64,000 nt of DNA from Streptomyces sp. SPB162 (GTDB lineage: Bacteria > Actinomycetota > Actinomycetes > Streptomycetales > Streptomycetaceae): NCBI RefSeq assembly GCF_029504575.1, contig NZ_JAQFII010000001.1:1078501-1142500 (forward strand), read 5' to 3'. This document shows, one piece after another, positions 52,871-59,971 of the stretch. Under the pieces are notes generated by a model that was not told the DNA's origin, made no database searches, and saw only the letters and a program-made list of their open reading frames with translations. The stretch's first letter is position 1. Every line of letters begins with the position of its first letter. The translations under genes and the position numbers were made by a program.

Positions 52871-53425
52871 TCAGCTAGCCGATCGACCACGACGGGCGTT
52901 CGCACCGCTCATGTTCATGCGCCACGTGAGCATGCTCTTGCTGACCCCGTACGCGAGCATCGCCTCCTCAGGATTGAGCCCTTTCCTCGCAATGGACCAG
53001 GCAGCCTCGTTGGTGATCAGGAGATTTCCCGCCAGCCAATCCGCTTCCTCCTCGATCTCGCCGTCCCAGTGCCTACAACCGAGAGCGTTCAGCGCCGGGC
53101 CGGGCGGATGCATCAAGAGCGCATGGGCGATTTCATGATCGGCCGAGCTGTTCTGCCGCCCCGGGTCGTGGGAATCGTTCACCCAGATCTCGCGTCGTGA
53201 CCCTGCGTGTACCGTCAGGGCGCTCAAGGACTCCCGCTCGGTCGTGAGGAGGCACTCGATGCGGGCGTCATGGGCTATCGCCGAGCTGAAGGTCTTGACC
53301 GGGATCGCCAAGTGTTCAGCCAGCTGCGCTGGCGCAAGAGGTGCGGCGGGGTGCAGCCCCAACTCCTTCCGCATCCGCACCGCCAAGCGATTGGCCTCAG
53401 CCTTGAAGCCGTGACGCAACGACAT
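52871..53425 (-). CDS. ImmA/IrrE-family zinc metallopeptidase (CapP-like candidate)
   Basis: The 184-residue protein has the HEXXH zinc motif (ADHEIAHALLMH, residues 97-101) and a downstream acidic ligand region (EIEEEADWLAGNLLI), the IrrE/ImmA signature. In phage and CBASS systems such proteases cleave a partner repressor when they sense DNA damage (the published CapP/CapH pathway). It is 10 bases downstream of an XRE repressor gene in the same operon, and divergent from a CD-NTase operon. The ATG has GGGGAG five bases upstream; an upstream extension overlaps the repressor gene. Confidence 0.85.
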   Translation of the reverse strand: MSLRHGFKAEANRLAVRMRKELGLHPAAPLAPAQLAEHLAIPVKTFSSAIAHDARIECLLTTERESLSALTVHAGSRREIWVNDSHDPGRQNSSADHEIAHALLMHPPGPALNALGCRHWDGEIEEEADWLAGNLLITNEAAWSIARKGLNPEEAMLAYGVSKSMLTWRMNMSGANARRGRSAS

Positions 53426-53435
53426 GGGAGCTCCC

Positions 53436-53807
53436 CTACTCCGGCTGATCAGCCACCAACTGCTTGTAGGCAACAGTGATCAGAGCCTCGAGGGCTTCCG
53501 CAGCCTCAGGCGTGAGGTTGCGGTCGCCCCGCAGGTGCGTGACCACCTTTGTCAACGTGTCCTGGTTGCGTGGTGCGTCGGCCCGGCGAACAAAGTCATC
53601 CGCACTCAGATTGGCCCAGGTGACCAGGGCCGCGAGTCCGTCCACGTCAGGTCTGCGCCCCTGGGCCAACCGCGTCAGCGTCGAGGCACTGACACCGGCT
53701 GCCCGGGCTACGTCCTTCCAGAGAAGACCTCGCTCCTGACGCGTGCGATCCAAGGCTGCATGGAACGCAGCCGCGTCAAAACGGCCTGCTGCACTTCGCT
53801 CGCTCAC
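53436..53807 (-). CDS. XRE-family repressor (CapH-like candidate)
   Basis: The 123-residue protein has a helix-turn-helix (WKDVARAAGVSASTLTRLAQGRRPDVDGLAAL, about residues 30-60) and a C-terminal helical tail. The GTG start follows GAGGAGGAG. The gene is co-transcribed with the ImmA/IrrE protease and faces the CD-NTase operon across a region with a 13-bp inverted repeat. It probably represses the defence operon until cut by the protease; this is inferred from known CapH/CapP pairs. Confidence 0.85.
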   Translation of the reverse strand: MSERSAAGRFDAAAFHAALDRTRQERGLLWKDVARAAGVSASTLTRLAQGRRPDVDGLAALVTWANLSADDFVRRADAPRNQDTLTKVVTHLRGDRNLTPEAAEALEALITVAYKQLVADQPE

Positions 53808-53882
53808 GATCTCCTCCTCTCGCCCGCATGCTTACACATCAGGTACCAGTTGCGAAAGTCGAATCGAAGGCCCTACCCTTCC

Positions 53883-53918
53883 GATTGCAAGATCGGTACC
53901 AGTATCGATCTTGCAATC
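53883..53918. promoter_or_regulatory. 13-bp inverted repeat operator of the defence module
   Basis: GATTGCAAGATCG (53883-53895) and CGATCTTGCAATC (53906-53918) are perfect inverted copies with a 10-base spacer. GGTACCAGT occurs in the spacer (53895-53903) and again at 53842-53850. The site lies between the divergent XRE gene and the 54-residue protein gene and could serve both promoters as the repressor's binding site. Confidence 0.6.
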
Positions 53919-53950
53919 AGGTTGCTCGAGAGATGAATGGTTGTGGCTCC

Positions 53951-54115
53951 ATGGCTACGAACTCCGGCAAGGGCTTCCGTCGCGGCAGCGTCTCCCGACG
54001 GAGCCAGGTCCACAATCCCCGCACCGGGGCGTGGACGAAGCGCGGCGAGAACGGCCGCTTCATGGACGGGAAGGCAGACGGCGCACCTTTCAAGGGTGTG
54101 CGTCGCGAGAAGTAG
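53951..54115 (+). CDS. Small basic protein (NSGKGxRRG family)
   Basis: This 54-residue, Arg/Lys-rich protein reads MATNSGKGFRRGSVSRRSQV, HNPRTGAWTKRGENGRFMDG, KADGAPFKGVRREK. The pattern NSGKG-x-RRG ... NP-x-TG-x-W-x-KR ... GRFMD-x-K-x-DG-x-PFKGVR belongs to a widespread short bacterial protein family of unknown function. It is the first gene of the rightward defence operon. An ATG at 53932 would add six residues. It may bind nucleic acid, judging by charge only. Confidence 0.75.
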   Translation: MATNSGKGFRRGSVSRRSQVHNPRTGAWTKRGENGRFMDGKADGAPFKGVRREK

Positions 54116-54126
54116 GACGTCTCGTG

Positions 54127-54163
54127 CTGGTGGGGGGACGGATACCTCGTCCCCCCCCACCAG
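54127..54163 (+). terminator. Strong GC hairpin between the small basic protein and CD-NTase genes
   Basis: CTGGTGGGGGGACG (54127-54140) can pair with CGTCCCCCCCCACCAG (54148-54163) around a seven-base loop, with a two-base bulge in the C run. No T tract follows, and AAGGAGG of the CD-NTase begins six bases later. It may act as an attenuator that keeps CD-NTase expression low, or as an mRNA stability element. Confidence 0.55.
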
Positions 54164-54179
54164 CGGCAAGGAGGTACCG

Positions 54180-55211
54180 ATGGTTCGCAAAGAGACCCTT
54201 GCGCAGCTCCTCGACGAGGGGCGACGCAAGATCCAGGTGACCGACGAAGAGCTCGCCGAGGCAAAGCGTCGCCGCCAGCTCCTGGCCGCGTCCGCGCGCC
54301 GGGCTTTCCCCAGCTCCACCACTTACTACAACGGGAGCGTTGCGCACGGCGACGCCAACAGCCCCCTGACGGACGTCGACTTGGGCGTCGTCCTCACGAA
54401 GAAGGACGCCGAGCCGTACGGTCCCGGCAAGAAGAGCGCCCTGGACCTCATGGAGAAGGTCCGTGAGGTGATTCACGAGGACCTCGACGACGAGTTCGAC
54501 AAGCTCACCATTGAGGTCGAGGGCCGCCGCCGTGCCGTGCTCGTACGCTTCGGCGACCCGGTCACCCCGGGACAGGACGATTTCACCGCGGACGTGATGA
54601 CCGCGCTCCCGCACCCCTCGTGCCGCGGGCTGTACATCCCCAACACGAAGATCGCGGACCAGTGGGACCGCGCCGACCCAATCACCCACACGCGGATGGT
54701 GCTCCAGGCCATCGAGGACACGAAGGTCGTCTTCGCCCGTGCCGTGCGGCTGCTGAAGCACTGGAACTGCACGCACAGCAAGCCGGTGTGCAGCTGGAAC
54801 ATCAAGGCCCTCTGCCTCGGCTGCCTCGACGAGCCCATGCCTCTGATCAATGCGCTGCAGGTGTTCTTCACGTACGCGGCGGACGAGACCGACAAGGGCG
54901 CGACGCCCGACCCGGCCGGTGTGGCCGGCCCGATCCCGCTCAACATGCCGCGCGTCGACGTGCACAAGCGGCTCTGCACCGCCCGGGACTACATCGCCCT
55001 GGCCATCGAGCACGAGAAGGCCGGGCGGCCGCTCAGTGCTCAGCACGCGCTGCACCAGGTCCTTCCGGAACTCGTACCGGACGCGGACGGCACACAGGAG
55101 GAGGCCAGCCGCCTCGCACAGATCGTCCTCGCGGGCGGTGCGGCCGCATCAGGACTGGGCCTCGTCACCCGGATCACCGCGCCGACCAGGCCCCGGGCCT
55201 GGGGAGAATAA
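54180..55211 (+). CDS. CD-NTase (cGAS/DncV-like nucleotidyltransferase) of a CBASS-like system
   Basis: The 343-residue protein has the polymerase-beta-type nucleotidyltransferase core: N-G-S-V-A-H-G (GS at 52-53), D65-V-D67 eleven residues later, and a third acidic residue in FTADVM (D138). A helical region typical of CD-NTases follows. These enzymes make cyclic or linear oligonucleotide signals on phage infection. The ideal AAGGAGG ribosome site fixes the ATG. It is followed at once by an E2-like gene and a TM protein gene, the order of a type II short CBASS operon. The nucleotide product cannot be predicted here. Confidence 0.88.
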   Translation: MVRKETLAQLLDEGRRKIQVTDEELAEAKRRRQLLAASARRAFPSSTTYYNGSVAHGDANSPLTDVDLGVVLTKKDAEPYGPGKKSALDLMEKVREVIHEDLDDEFDKLTIEVEGRRRAVLVRFGDPVTPGQDDFTADVMTALPHPSCRGLYIPNTKIADQWDRADPITHTRMVLQAIEDTKVVFARAVRLLKHWNCTHSKPVCSWNIKALCLGCLDEPMPLINALQVFFTYAADETDKGATPDPAGVAGPIPLNMPRVDVHKRLCTARDYIALAIEHEKAGRPLSAQHALHQVLPELVPDADGTQEEASRLAQIVLAGGAAASGLGLVTRITAPTRPRAWGE

Positions 55212-55215
55212 CATT

Positions 55216-55749
55216 ATGCCCCTCTGGTACGGGGCTCAGCCGGCATGGTGGGCCCCGTTCGAACGAGACGCCCGGCGACACTTCGGCGACGCACTACAAC
55301 ACACATACGACCGCGGGTCGTTGACGTACGACCTCACCGGACTCGACGTCATAGGCGAGCCCGGCCCCATCGCCGTCCGGATCCGCTTCCACGCGGACCC
55401 GCCCTATCCCACCTACGGCCAGCGGCCCGAGGACTTCCCTCGCGTCCACGCCAAGCCGGGAGTCCCGTCGAAGCACCGATACAAGGACGACGACGCCCTG
55501 TGCCTCTGGTACCCGCTCGACCCAGCAGAACGACGTTGGACGAGTTCGAAAGGGCTGCTGGACCTCATCGAGTTAGTCCGCACACACTTGTTCCTCGAAC
55601 ACTACTGGCGGCTCACCGGCGGTGAGCACGGCGGCCAGTGGCTGGTGGAGGATGCTCCTCACGGCAATCCGGGAAGTGGTGCGTGGCAGTCATCACGGCG
55701 GCACAAGCGGCGGACGGCGGCTGGACCTGGGGGCAGACCGCCGCACTGA
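55216..55749 (+). CDS. E2-like conjugating-enzyme protein of the CBASS-like operon
   Basis: The 177-residue protein resembles prokaryotic E2-fold proteins: strands around IAVRIRFHADPPYPTYGQRP, then KHRYKDDDALCLWYPLDPAE with the candidate catalytic Cys96, RRWTSSKGLLDLIELVRTHL and FLEHYWRLTG helices. E2-only proteins occur in short type II CBASS operons, where they modify the CD-NTase C-terminus and prime its activity. It begins four bases after the CD-NTase stop with GGGGAG upstream. The last 20 residues overlap the start of the next gene in another frame. Confidence 0.8.
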   Translation: MPLWYGAQPAWWAPFERDARRHFGDALQHTYDRGSLTYDLTGLDVIGEPGPIAVRIRFHADPPYPTYGQRPEDFPRVHAKPGVPSKHRYKDDDALCLWYPLDPAERRWTSSKGLLDLIELVRTHLFLEHYWRLTGGEHGGQWLVEDAPHGNPGSGAWQSSRRHKRRTAAGPGGRPPH

Positions 55750-56189
55750 TCGTCCCTTGCATCGCCTTCTTCGGCGCCTTCCTGACGTACGCCCTCAATC
55801 AACGGGCCGTACGCAAGGAGCGCCGAGCGAAGACCTTCGCGGAGGCGCTGACGGCGGTCGAGGAGTACTTGGAGATGCCGTACCGCATACGGCGTCGTCC
55901 CAAGTCCTCCTCCGCCGTACGGCAGCAGCTCACCGACGAGGTCAGCGGGCTACTGGCTCGGATGGCCTTCCACCAGGCGTGGCTGCAGATCGAGGCATCG
56001 GAGGTCGCGGGCCCCTACGCGACCCTCGTGGCCACGGCCCGGGCGGAAGCAGGGGCCCAGATGAGTCTGGCCTGGCAGCAGCCACCCATCACCAGCGACG
56101 GCGGCATGAATCTCGGCGTGCCGAATCCCCGTGACCGGTCGAACGCTGCCCGGGCCACGTGTCTTGAGATGATGCGCCGTCATCTCTGA
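55683..56189 (+). CDS. One-TM protein, candidate CBASS effector
   Basis: The 168-residue frame has an N-terminal TM helix (QTAALIVPCIAFFGAFLTYA, about residues 18-37), a basic stop-transfer (RAVRKERRAK) and a helical cytoplasmic domain (KTFAEALTAVEEYLEMPYRI, LLARMAFHQAWLQIEASEVA). It matches no effector family I know. As the last gene of the operon, overlapping the E2-like gene by 67 bases, it stands where CBASS effectors often lie and could be a membrane-disrupting or membrane-anchored effector. The GTG start with GGGAAG upstream is preferred over one at 55638. Confidence 0.7.
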   Translation: MAVITAAQAADGGWTWGQTAALIVPCIAFFGAFLTYALNQRAVRKERRAKTFAEALTAVEEYLEMPYRIRRRPKSSSAVRQQLTDEVSGLLARMAFHQAWLQIEASEVAGPYATLVATARAEAGAQMSLAWQQPPITSDGGMNLGVPNPRDRSNAARATCLEMMRRHL

Positions 56190-56229
56190 GAAAAAGCACC
56201 GATTTTGCGCCAACTATTCCTGTTTTGTG

Positions 56230-56900
56230 CCACCTAAAAATCCTTGCCACAGCTGCCCGACCCCGCCTTCGGCACGTCGCGCTCGCCCTCGACGCCGGCA
56301 CCGGCACCGGCACCGGCACCGGCACCGGCACGCAGAGCCTGCGCTACATCGTCGGCCCCCTGCTCGTCGCCGTCCTCGCCTCCGCATACAGCCCCACCGT
56401 CGCGCTCACCGTCACCGCCGTCCTCGGCCTGGCCGGCACCAGCGTGGTCGCGCTCGCGTGCGGCGCCCGTAGACGAGTCCACCCAGGAAGCTGCCGGTGG
56501 AGAAGCGGCGGCAATGATGCCCCTGGAGTCTGACCACCGCCGACCGACTGATCACCGCCAGCGCCGCGTTCCTCGCCGGGTGGCTCCTGCTCGCAACCCT
56601 GCCCGCGCCCTTCGCCGCCATCGCCGCGGTCGCCGTGCCCGATGCGTTCCTGACCGTCGTGGTCGCTTGCGCCTACGTGACCACCGATGCCCTCGCCCCG
56701 GTGGGCCCGACCAGCGGGGCGGTACGCGTGGCTGCTCCTCCCGACCGGCGTCGGACAGTCCCCGGGTACCGCCCTGGCCGGACGCCTTGCCGAGCAGCCG
56801 CGCACCGACACTCCGTCAAACCGGACAGCTGCCGCACGGCAGCACCGCCGCCCACTCCAAGGCCGGCACAAGACGCCCCGATCAGGGCGCAACCCCCCAC
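56230..56900 (+). pseudogene. MFS transporter remnant (middle and C-terminal parts, frameshifted)
   Basis: TQSLRYIVGPLLVAVLASAY followed by SPTVALTVTAVLGLAGTSVV, then in another frame DRLITASAAFLAGWLLLATL, DAFLTVVVACAYVTTDALAP, and in a third YAWLLLPTGVGQSPGTALAG RLAEQ (three pieces) reproduce helices 5-11 of an MFS exporter. The N-terminal half is missing. It starts right after the defence operon, opposite the truncated glycosyltransferase on the other flank, so both are scars of the same insertion or deletion. Confidence 0.65.
56295..56330. repeat. Hexanucleotide tandem repeat (CCGGCA x6)
   Basis: Six perfect CCGGCA units lie in the MFS remnant, encoding Gly-Thr repeats in one frame. Such a tract expands and contracts by slippage and marks relaxed selection on the broken gene. 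Confidence 0.85.
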
Positions 56901-56928
56901 CTACTAACCCCTTTGAGGAGACCGACTT

Positions 56929-57426
56929 ATGGCCGTGCGTACGCACTGGACCGTGGAGCACACCTGCTCCCACCGAGTGGATCATGACCTGGCCAATCGC
57001 CCTGCCGACAAGCGGGCAGGATTCGCCCGCTGGCTCGCGTCGAAGGACTGCACGGACTGTTGGAAGGCGGCGCGCGACGCCGACTCGGAGTCCAAGGAGG
57101 AGTGGCTCTCGACCAAGCGGGCTGAGGAGCAGGAGGCAGCCGTCGCGTGGGCGAAGCAGTTCGACATGCCGCAGTTGGAGGGCCCGGTGAAGGCCCTGGA
57201 TTGGGGCGAGCGCTCCCGCCACCAGCTGATGACCGCCGCGCACATCGCGTTCGTCATCGAGGGCACTTGGGACGAGGCGGACTGGGCGGAGCTGGAGGAC
57301 AAGGCCCGCTCCATCACTCATGCCGGATGGTGGATCGACCAGCGCGACGCCGAAGGCACTGACCTGCTCGAACTCCTCGACGCGGCGAGTGAGACGGACC
57401 GCGGGACGGAGAACCCGTTCCGCTGA
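56929..57426 (+). CDS. Hypothetical protein with putative zinc-binding Cys/His N-terminus
   Basis: The 165-residue protein begins with HTCSHRVDHDLANRPADKRA then WLASKDCTDCWKA, a C-x2-H...C-x2-C pattern suggestive of zinc. A charged helical body follows (TKRAEEQEAAVAWAKQFDMP, WGERSRHQLMTAAHIAFVIE). Proteins of this look are common in Streptomyces plasmids; function unknown. The ATG has GAGGAG eight bases upstream. Confidence 0.75.
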   Translation: MAVRTHWTVEHTCSHRVDHDLANRPADKRAGFARWLASKDCTDCWKAARDADSESKEEWLSTKRAEEQEAAVAWAKQFDMPQLEGPVKALDWGERSRHQLMTAAHIAFVIEGTWDEADWAELEDKARSITHAGWWIDQRDAEGTDLLELLDAASETDRGTENPFR

Positions 57427-57450
57427 CGGCCGGGCAACATAGGCGGAGAA

Positions 57451-57471
57451 CGCCGGTTAGCCAAACCGGCG
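57451..57471. promoter_or_regulatory. 21-bp dyad operator, copy B
   Basis: CGCCGGTT-AGCCA-AACCGGCG is the reverse complement of the dyad at 40.85 kb, and the following CTCCGGACT also matches that site's flank. Both lie 5' of a small gene in the same relative orientation, so one regulator probably controls both promoters. No regulator can be assigned. Confidence 0.65.
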
Positions 57472-57525
57472 TTCCTCCGGACTATTGATGCTCCCACCCC
57501 GCCAGCAAGCGCGCGGAAGGAACTC

Positions 57526-57951
57526 ATGTCCAAGCCCCCGCCCACCTCAGCGTTCGCACCGATGCCCGACGCGCTCACCCCGGACCGGGACATCACCCAC
57601 GCCCACTTCCAGGCCGGTGACACCGTCGTCGTCCTGAAGGGGGTGGCCGGCGGAGAACTGTGGGGCGACGCGATGCGCGTCGTCGCCCCGTCCTGGCACA
57701 CTCCGACCGACGAGGACGGGTGGCGGCTGCGTGATGCGACCGGCGGCGACCAGTCCTACGTCACCGCTCACCCTCGCTACCTTGTGCACCTCTCACGCCG
57801 CTGCCCGGACTGCCTGATCTATCTCCGGGCCATGGAGGACACCCTCCTCGCGCGGTTCGCCGACTGCGACGAGCTGATCGACTGCGGCTGGTACACCACC
57901 ACCGCCCTGGGCCAGCTCGTGCACATCGCCGACATCCGGAGCAGCCGGTAA
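57526..57951 (+). CDS. Hypothetical protein under the 21-bp dyad
   Basis: The 141-residue protein has a SH3-like or beta-barrel looking start (FQAGDTVVVLKGVAGGELWG, MRVVAPSWHTPTDEDGWRLR) and a Cys-pair region (LSRRCPDCLIYLRAMEDTLL, FADCDELIDCGWYTT). GGAAGGA precedes the ATG. Its promoter carries the dyad operator shared with the SH3 secreted protein gene at 40.4-40.8 kb, linking the two in one regulon. Confidence 0.7.
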   Translation: MSKPPPTSAFAPMPDALTPDRDITHAHFQAGDTVVVLKGVAGGELWGDAMRVVAPSWHTPTDEDGWRLRDATGGDQSYVTAHPRYLVHLSRRCPDCLIYLRAMEDTLLARFADCDELIDCGWYTTTALGQLVHIADIRSSR

Positions 57952-57991
57952 TCCCCCGCGTTCGCGAGCGGAGAGGACCTCCACCTGATCC

Positions 57992-58312
57992 CTGTCCGAT
58001 CCGCCCCCTTCGCGGGCCGCCGTCCGCGCGGCGCCCGCGGCGTCGGCCCAGCTCGCGACCATCCTCACGCAGCTCGCCGACGAACAGGCTGGCCCTCTAG
58101 CCGCAGTGCGCGGACTCGTCGAGCACACTTCGCACCAGATCGCCCGCCAGCCGGGGGCAGCCAGCGCCGATACGTCGCACCGCCTGGAGCTGATCGCCCG
58201 CCGCCTCTACGCCATCCAGCAGAACCTGGACACCACCGCAACCCGCCTGGGCCAGCCCCGGGCCGTCCCGGCCCCGGCCGCCGTCCGGCACAACGCCCAA
58301 CGATCGCCGTAG
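57992..58312 (+). CDS. Hypothetical helical protein (non-canonical start)
   Basis: The frame LSDPPPSRAAVRAAPAASAQ then LATILTQLADEQAGPLAAVR, LVEHTSHQIARQPGAASADT, LELIARRLYAIQQNLDTTAT is open for 106 codons after an in-frame TGA, with clear helical character. It has no ATG, GTG or TTG before its middle; a CTG immediately after the TGA is the first candidate, and GTG 58104 would give 69 residues. It lies between two co-directional genes. Confidence 0.5.
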   Translation: MSDPPPSRAAVRAAPAASAQLATILTQLADEQAGPLAAVRGLVEHTSHQIARQPGAASADTSHRLELIARRLYAIQQNLDTTATRLGQPRAVPAPAAVRHNAQRSP

Positions 58313-58325
58313 GAGAAACGCCTCC

Positions 58326-58959
58326 CTGCCCCGCACCGACCCCCTTCCTGGACATCCGCCACGACCCTAACTCCGACGAACTCCTCGCCCGCGGCGGCGA
58401 CTCCGAGGCGCACGGCATCCTCCAGCGCGCGGGCTTCGTCGCCGTCGTCCGCGTCCACGAGACCTACCACCGCGCCCCCACCTGCTTCGCGGAGGACGAG
58501 GAGTCCCGTCTCGCCACCGACGCCGTCGCCCGCCTGCGAGCGGCCGGTTACCACGTCGACTGCGACGCGGACTACAACACCGACTCGCGTCCGGCCAGCT
58601 ACCTGCCGCTGGGCTCCTCCGTCACCCACGTCGCCGAGCGGATTCGCGAGGCCATCACCACGGACGAGGCAGCCGACGCGCTGACCGAGCTGATCGCCGC
58701 CCACGACGGCGTCCTCACCGCGCTCGAGGAAGTCCTCACCGCCACCGCCGACTTCCACGACGGACTCGGCCAGACGGCCGACCCTTACATCGCCCGGCGG
58801 CTGCGCTGCCTCGCTGACGAGCACCTTCGCGTCATCCGTACCGACCTCTCCGGGACCCGCAACCAGCTCGCCGACCGGCATGCTCCGCACCCCGGCCGCA
58901 GCACCTGCACCGGGGAAGTCCCGCCAACCGAGCAAGGGCGCTCCGCCGTGTGCGCCTGA
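58326..58959 (+). CDS. Hypothetical protein (non-canonical start or frameshift)
   Basis: A long frame without usual start codons reads LDIRHDPNSDELLARGGDSE, AHGILQRAGFVAVVRVHETY, RLRAAGYHVDCDADYNTDSR, VTHVAERIREAITTDEAADA to a TGA at 58957. AGGAG lies at 58313 and a CTG at 58326 opens MPRTDPL in the neighbouring frame; removing one C from the CCCCC run (58340-58344) would join them as MPRTDPFLDIRHDP. Roughly 210 residues, similar in kind to the other plasmid-type genes here. Confidence 0.6.
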
Positions 58960-59045
58960 CCGCCACCGCCGCGCATCCTCCCGGCAACGCCGCCCCCGAT
59001 GGCTGCCGGACTGCGACGCTGACTCCCACCTCGCCCAAGGACACC

Positions 59046-59804
59046 ATGCACGACCACGACACCTCCGAGCGCCTCGCCTCCTACGCCGACGTGCTCGTCG
59101 GCGGACTCCCCGGCACCTGGACCAGCTCCCACCTGCAGCCGGATGAGAAGGACGACCTCGCCGAACTCGCCGACCGGATCTGGGACCTGGACTTGATCGC
59201 CGCCTCCCTCGCCGAGCACCCCCTGCAGCAGGCAGCCGTCCTGAGTCGACAGGACGGTGCGCAGCTCGTCCTTCTGGACCGGCACGACGGGCGCGACGGC
59301 TTCCTCATCGCCGCCATCGCCCCGCGGGCCCTGCCCGACGAGGCCTACCACGCCGTTCCCGAGCCCAACGGCATCGCCCTGGCCGATGACCCATTCCTTT
59401 GTGCCGAGCAGGTCGCCGGCGACCTGCTCGCCCGCTACGACAGCACCCTCGCCCAGGTCCGCCACAACGCCCTCGGCGGCACCCAGCCCTCCCAGCCGGA
59501 CCGGGTGGTCCTGATCTGGCAGCCGGACGGCAGCATCGCCACCGCTTCCGCCGACGACCGCGCAGGCGCTGGCCTCTTGGCCCACGACTTCGTCCAGGAC
59601 CCGCAGAGTGGCATCTACCGTCTGAGTGGCGACGACACCCAGGCCCAAGCCCGCGCCTTGCGCGAGATCGGCCCGCGCCTCGACGCGCTCGGCATCGGCA
59701 CCGCTCTGCAGCATCCCGCAGGCCGGACCGCGCCCACCGCCGCCGCCCCTCCCGTGCCGCCCGTCCCGGCAAATCCCCGCACGCCGGCCACCCGGTCTCG
59801 GTGA
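59046..59804 (+). CDS. Hypothetical protein of the mobile element
   Basis: The 252-residue acidic protein (YADVLVGGLPGTWTSSHLQP, LAELADRIWDLDLIAASLAE, GFLIAAIAPRALPDEAYHAV) has an alpha/beta pattern and Pro/Ala-rich tail. The ATG (MHDHDTSERL) follows AAGGA. No motif is recognised. The 400-base gap after it holds a poly-C tract, a strong hairpin and no gene I can support firmly. Confidence 0.65.
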   Translation: MHDHDTSERLASYADVLVGGLPGTWTSSHLQPDEKDDLAELADRIWDLDLIAASLAEHPLQQAAVLSRQDGAQLVLLDRHDGRDGFLIAAIAPRALPDEAYHAVPEPNGIALADDPFLCAEQVAGDLLARYDSTLAQVRHNALGGTQPSQPDRVVLIWQPDGSIATASADDRAGAGLLAHDFVQDPQSGIYRLSGDDTQAQARALREIGPRLDALGIGTALQHPAGRTAPTAAAPPVPPVPANPRTPATRSR

Positions 59805-59890
59805 AGCAGACGGAACCCGAGGGCCGTGCAGGACCTGCGCACCCGAGCGGGCCGCCCTTACGCGCGGCCACAGGCACCGGTTCGGCTCCG

Positions 59891-59971
59891 CCCCCCCCCC
59901 GACTGCAACCCCGGCCCACCGCACCCCGTAAGGGGCGTGGGCGGTCCCGGCACCGCGCCGGGACCGCCCAC
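59891..59971 (+). terminator. Poly-C tract and perfect 15-bp hairpin
   Basis: Ten C bases run from 59891 to 59900. GTGGGCGGTCCCGGC (59937-59951) and GCCGGGACCGCCCAC (59957-59971) form a perfect 15-bp stem with a five-base loop in the gap between two hypothetical genes. It is a likely bidirectional factor-independent stop of the GC-rich kind, since no T tract follows. Confidence 0.65.
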
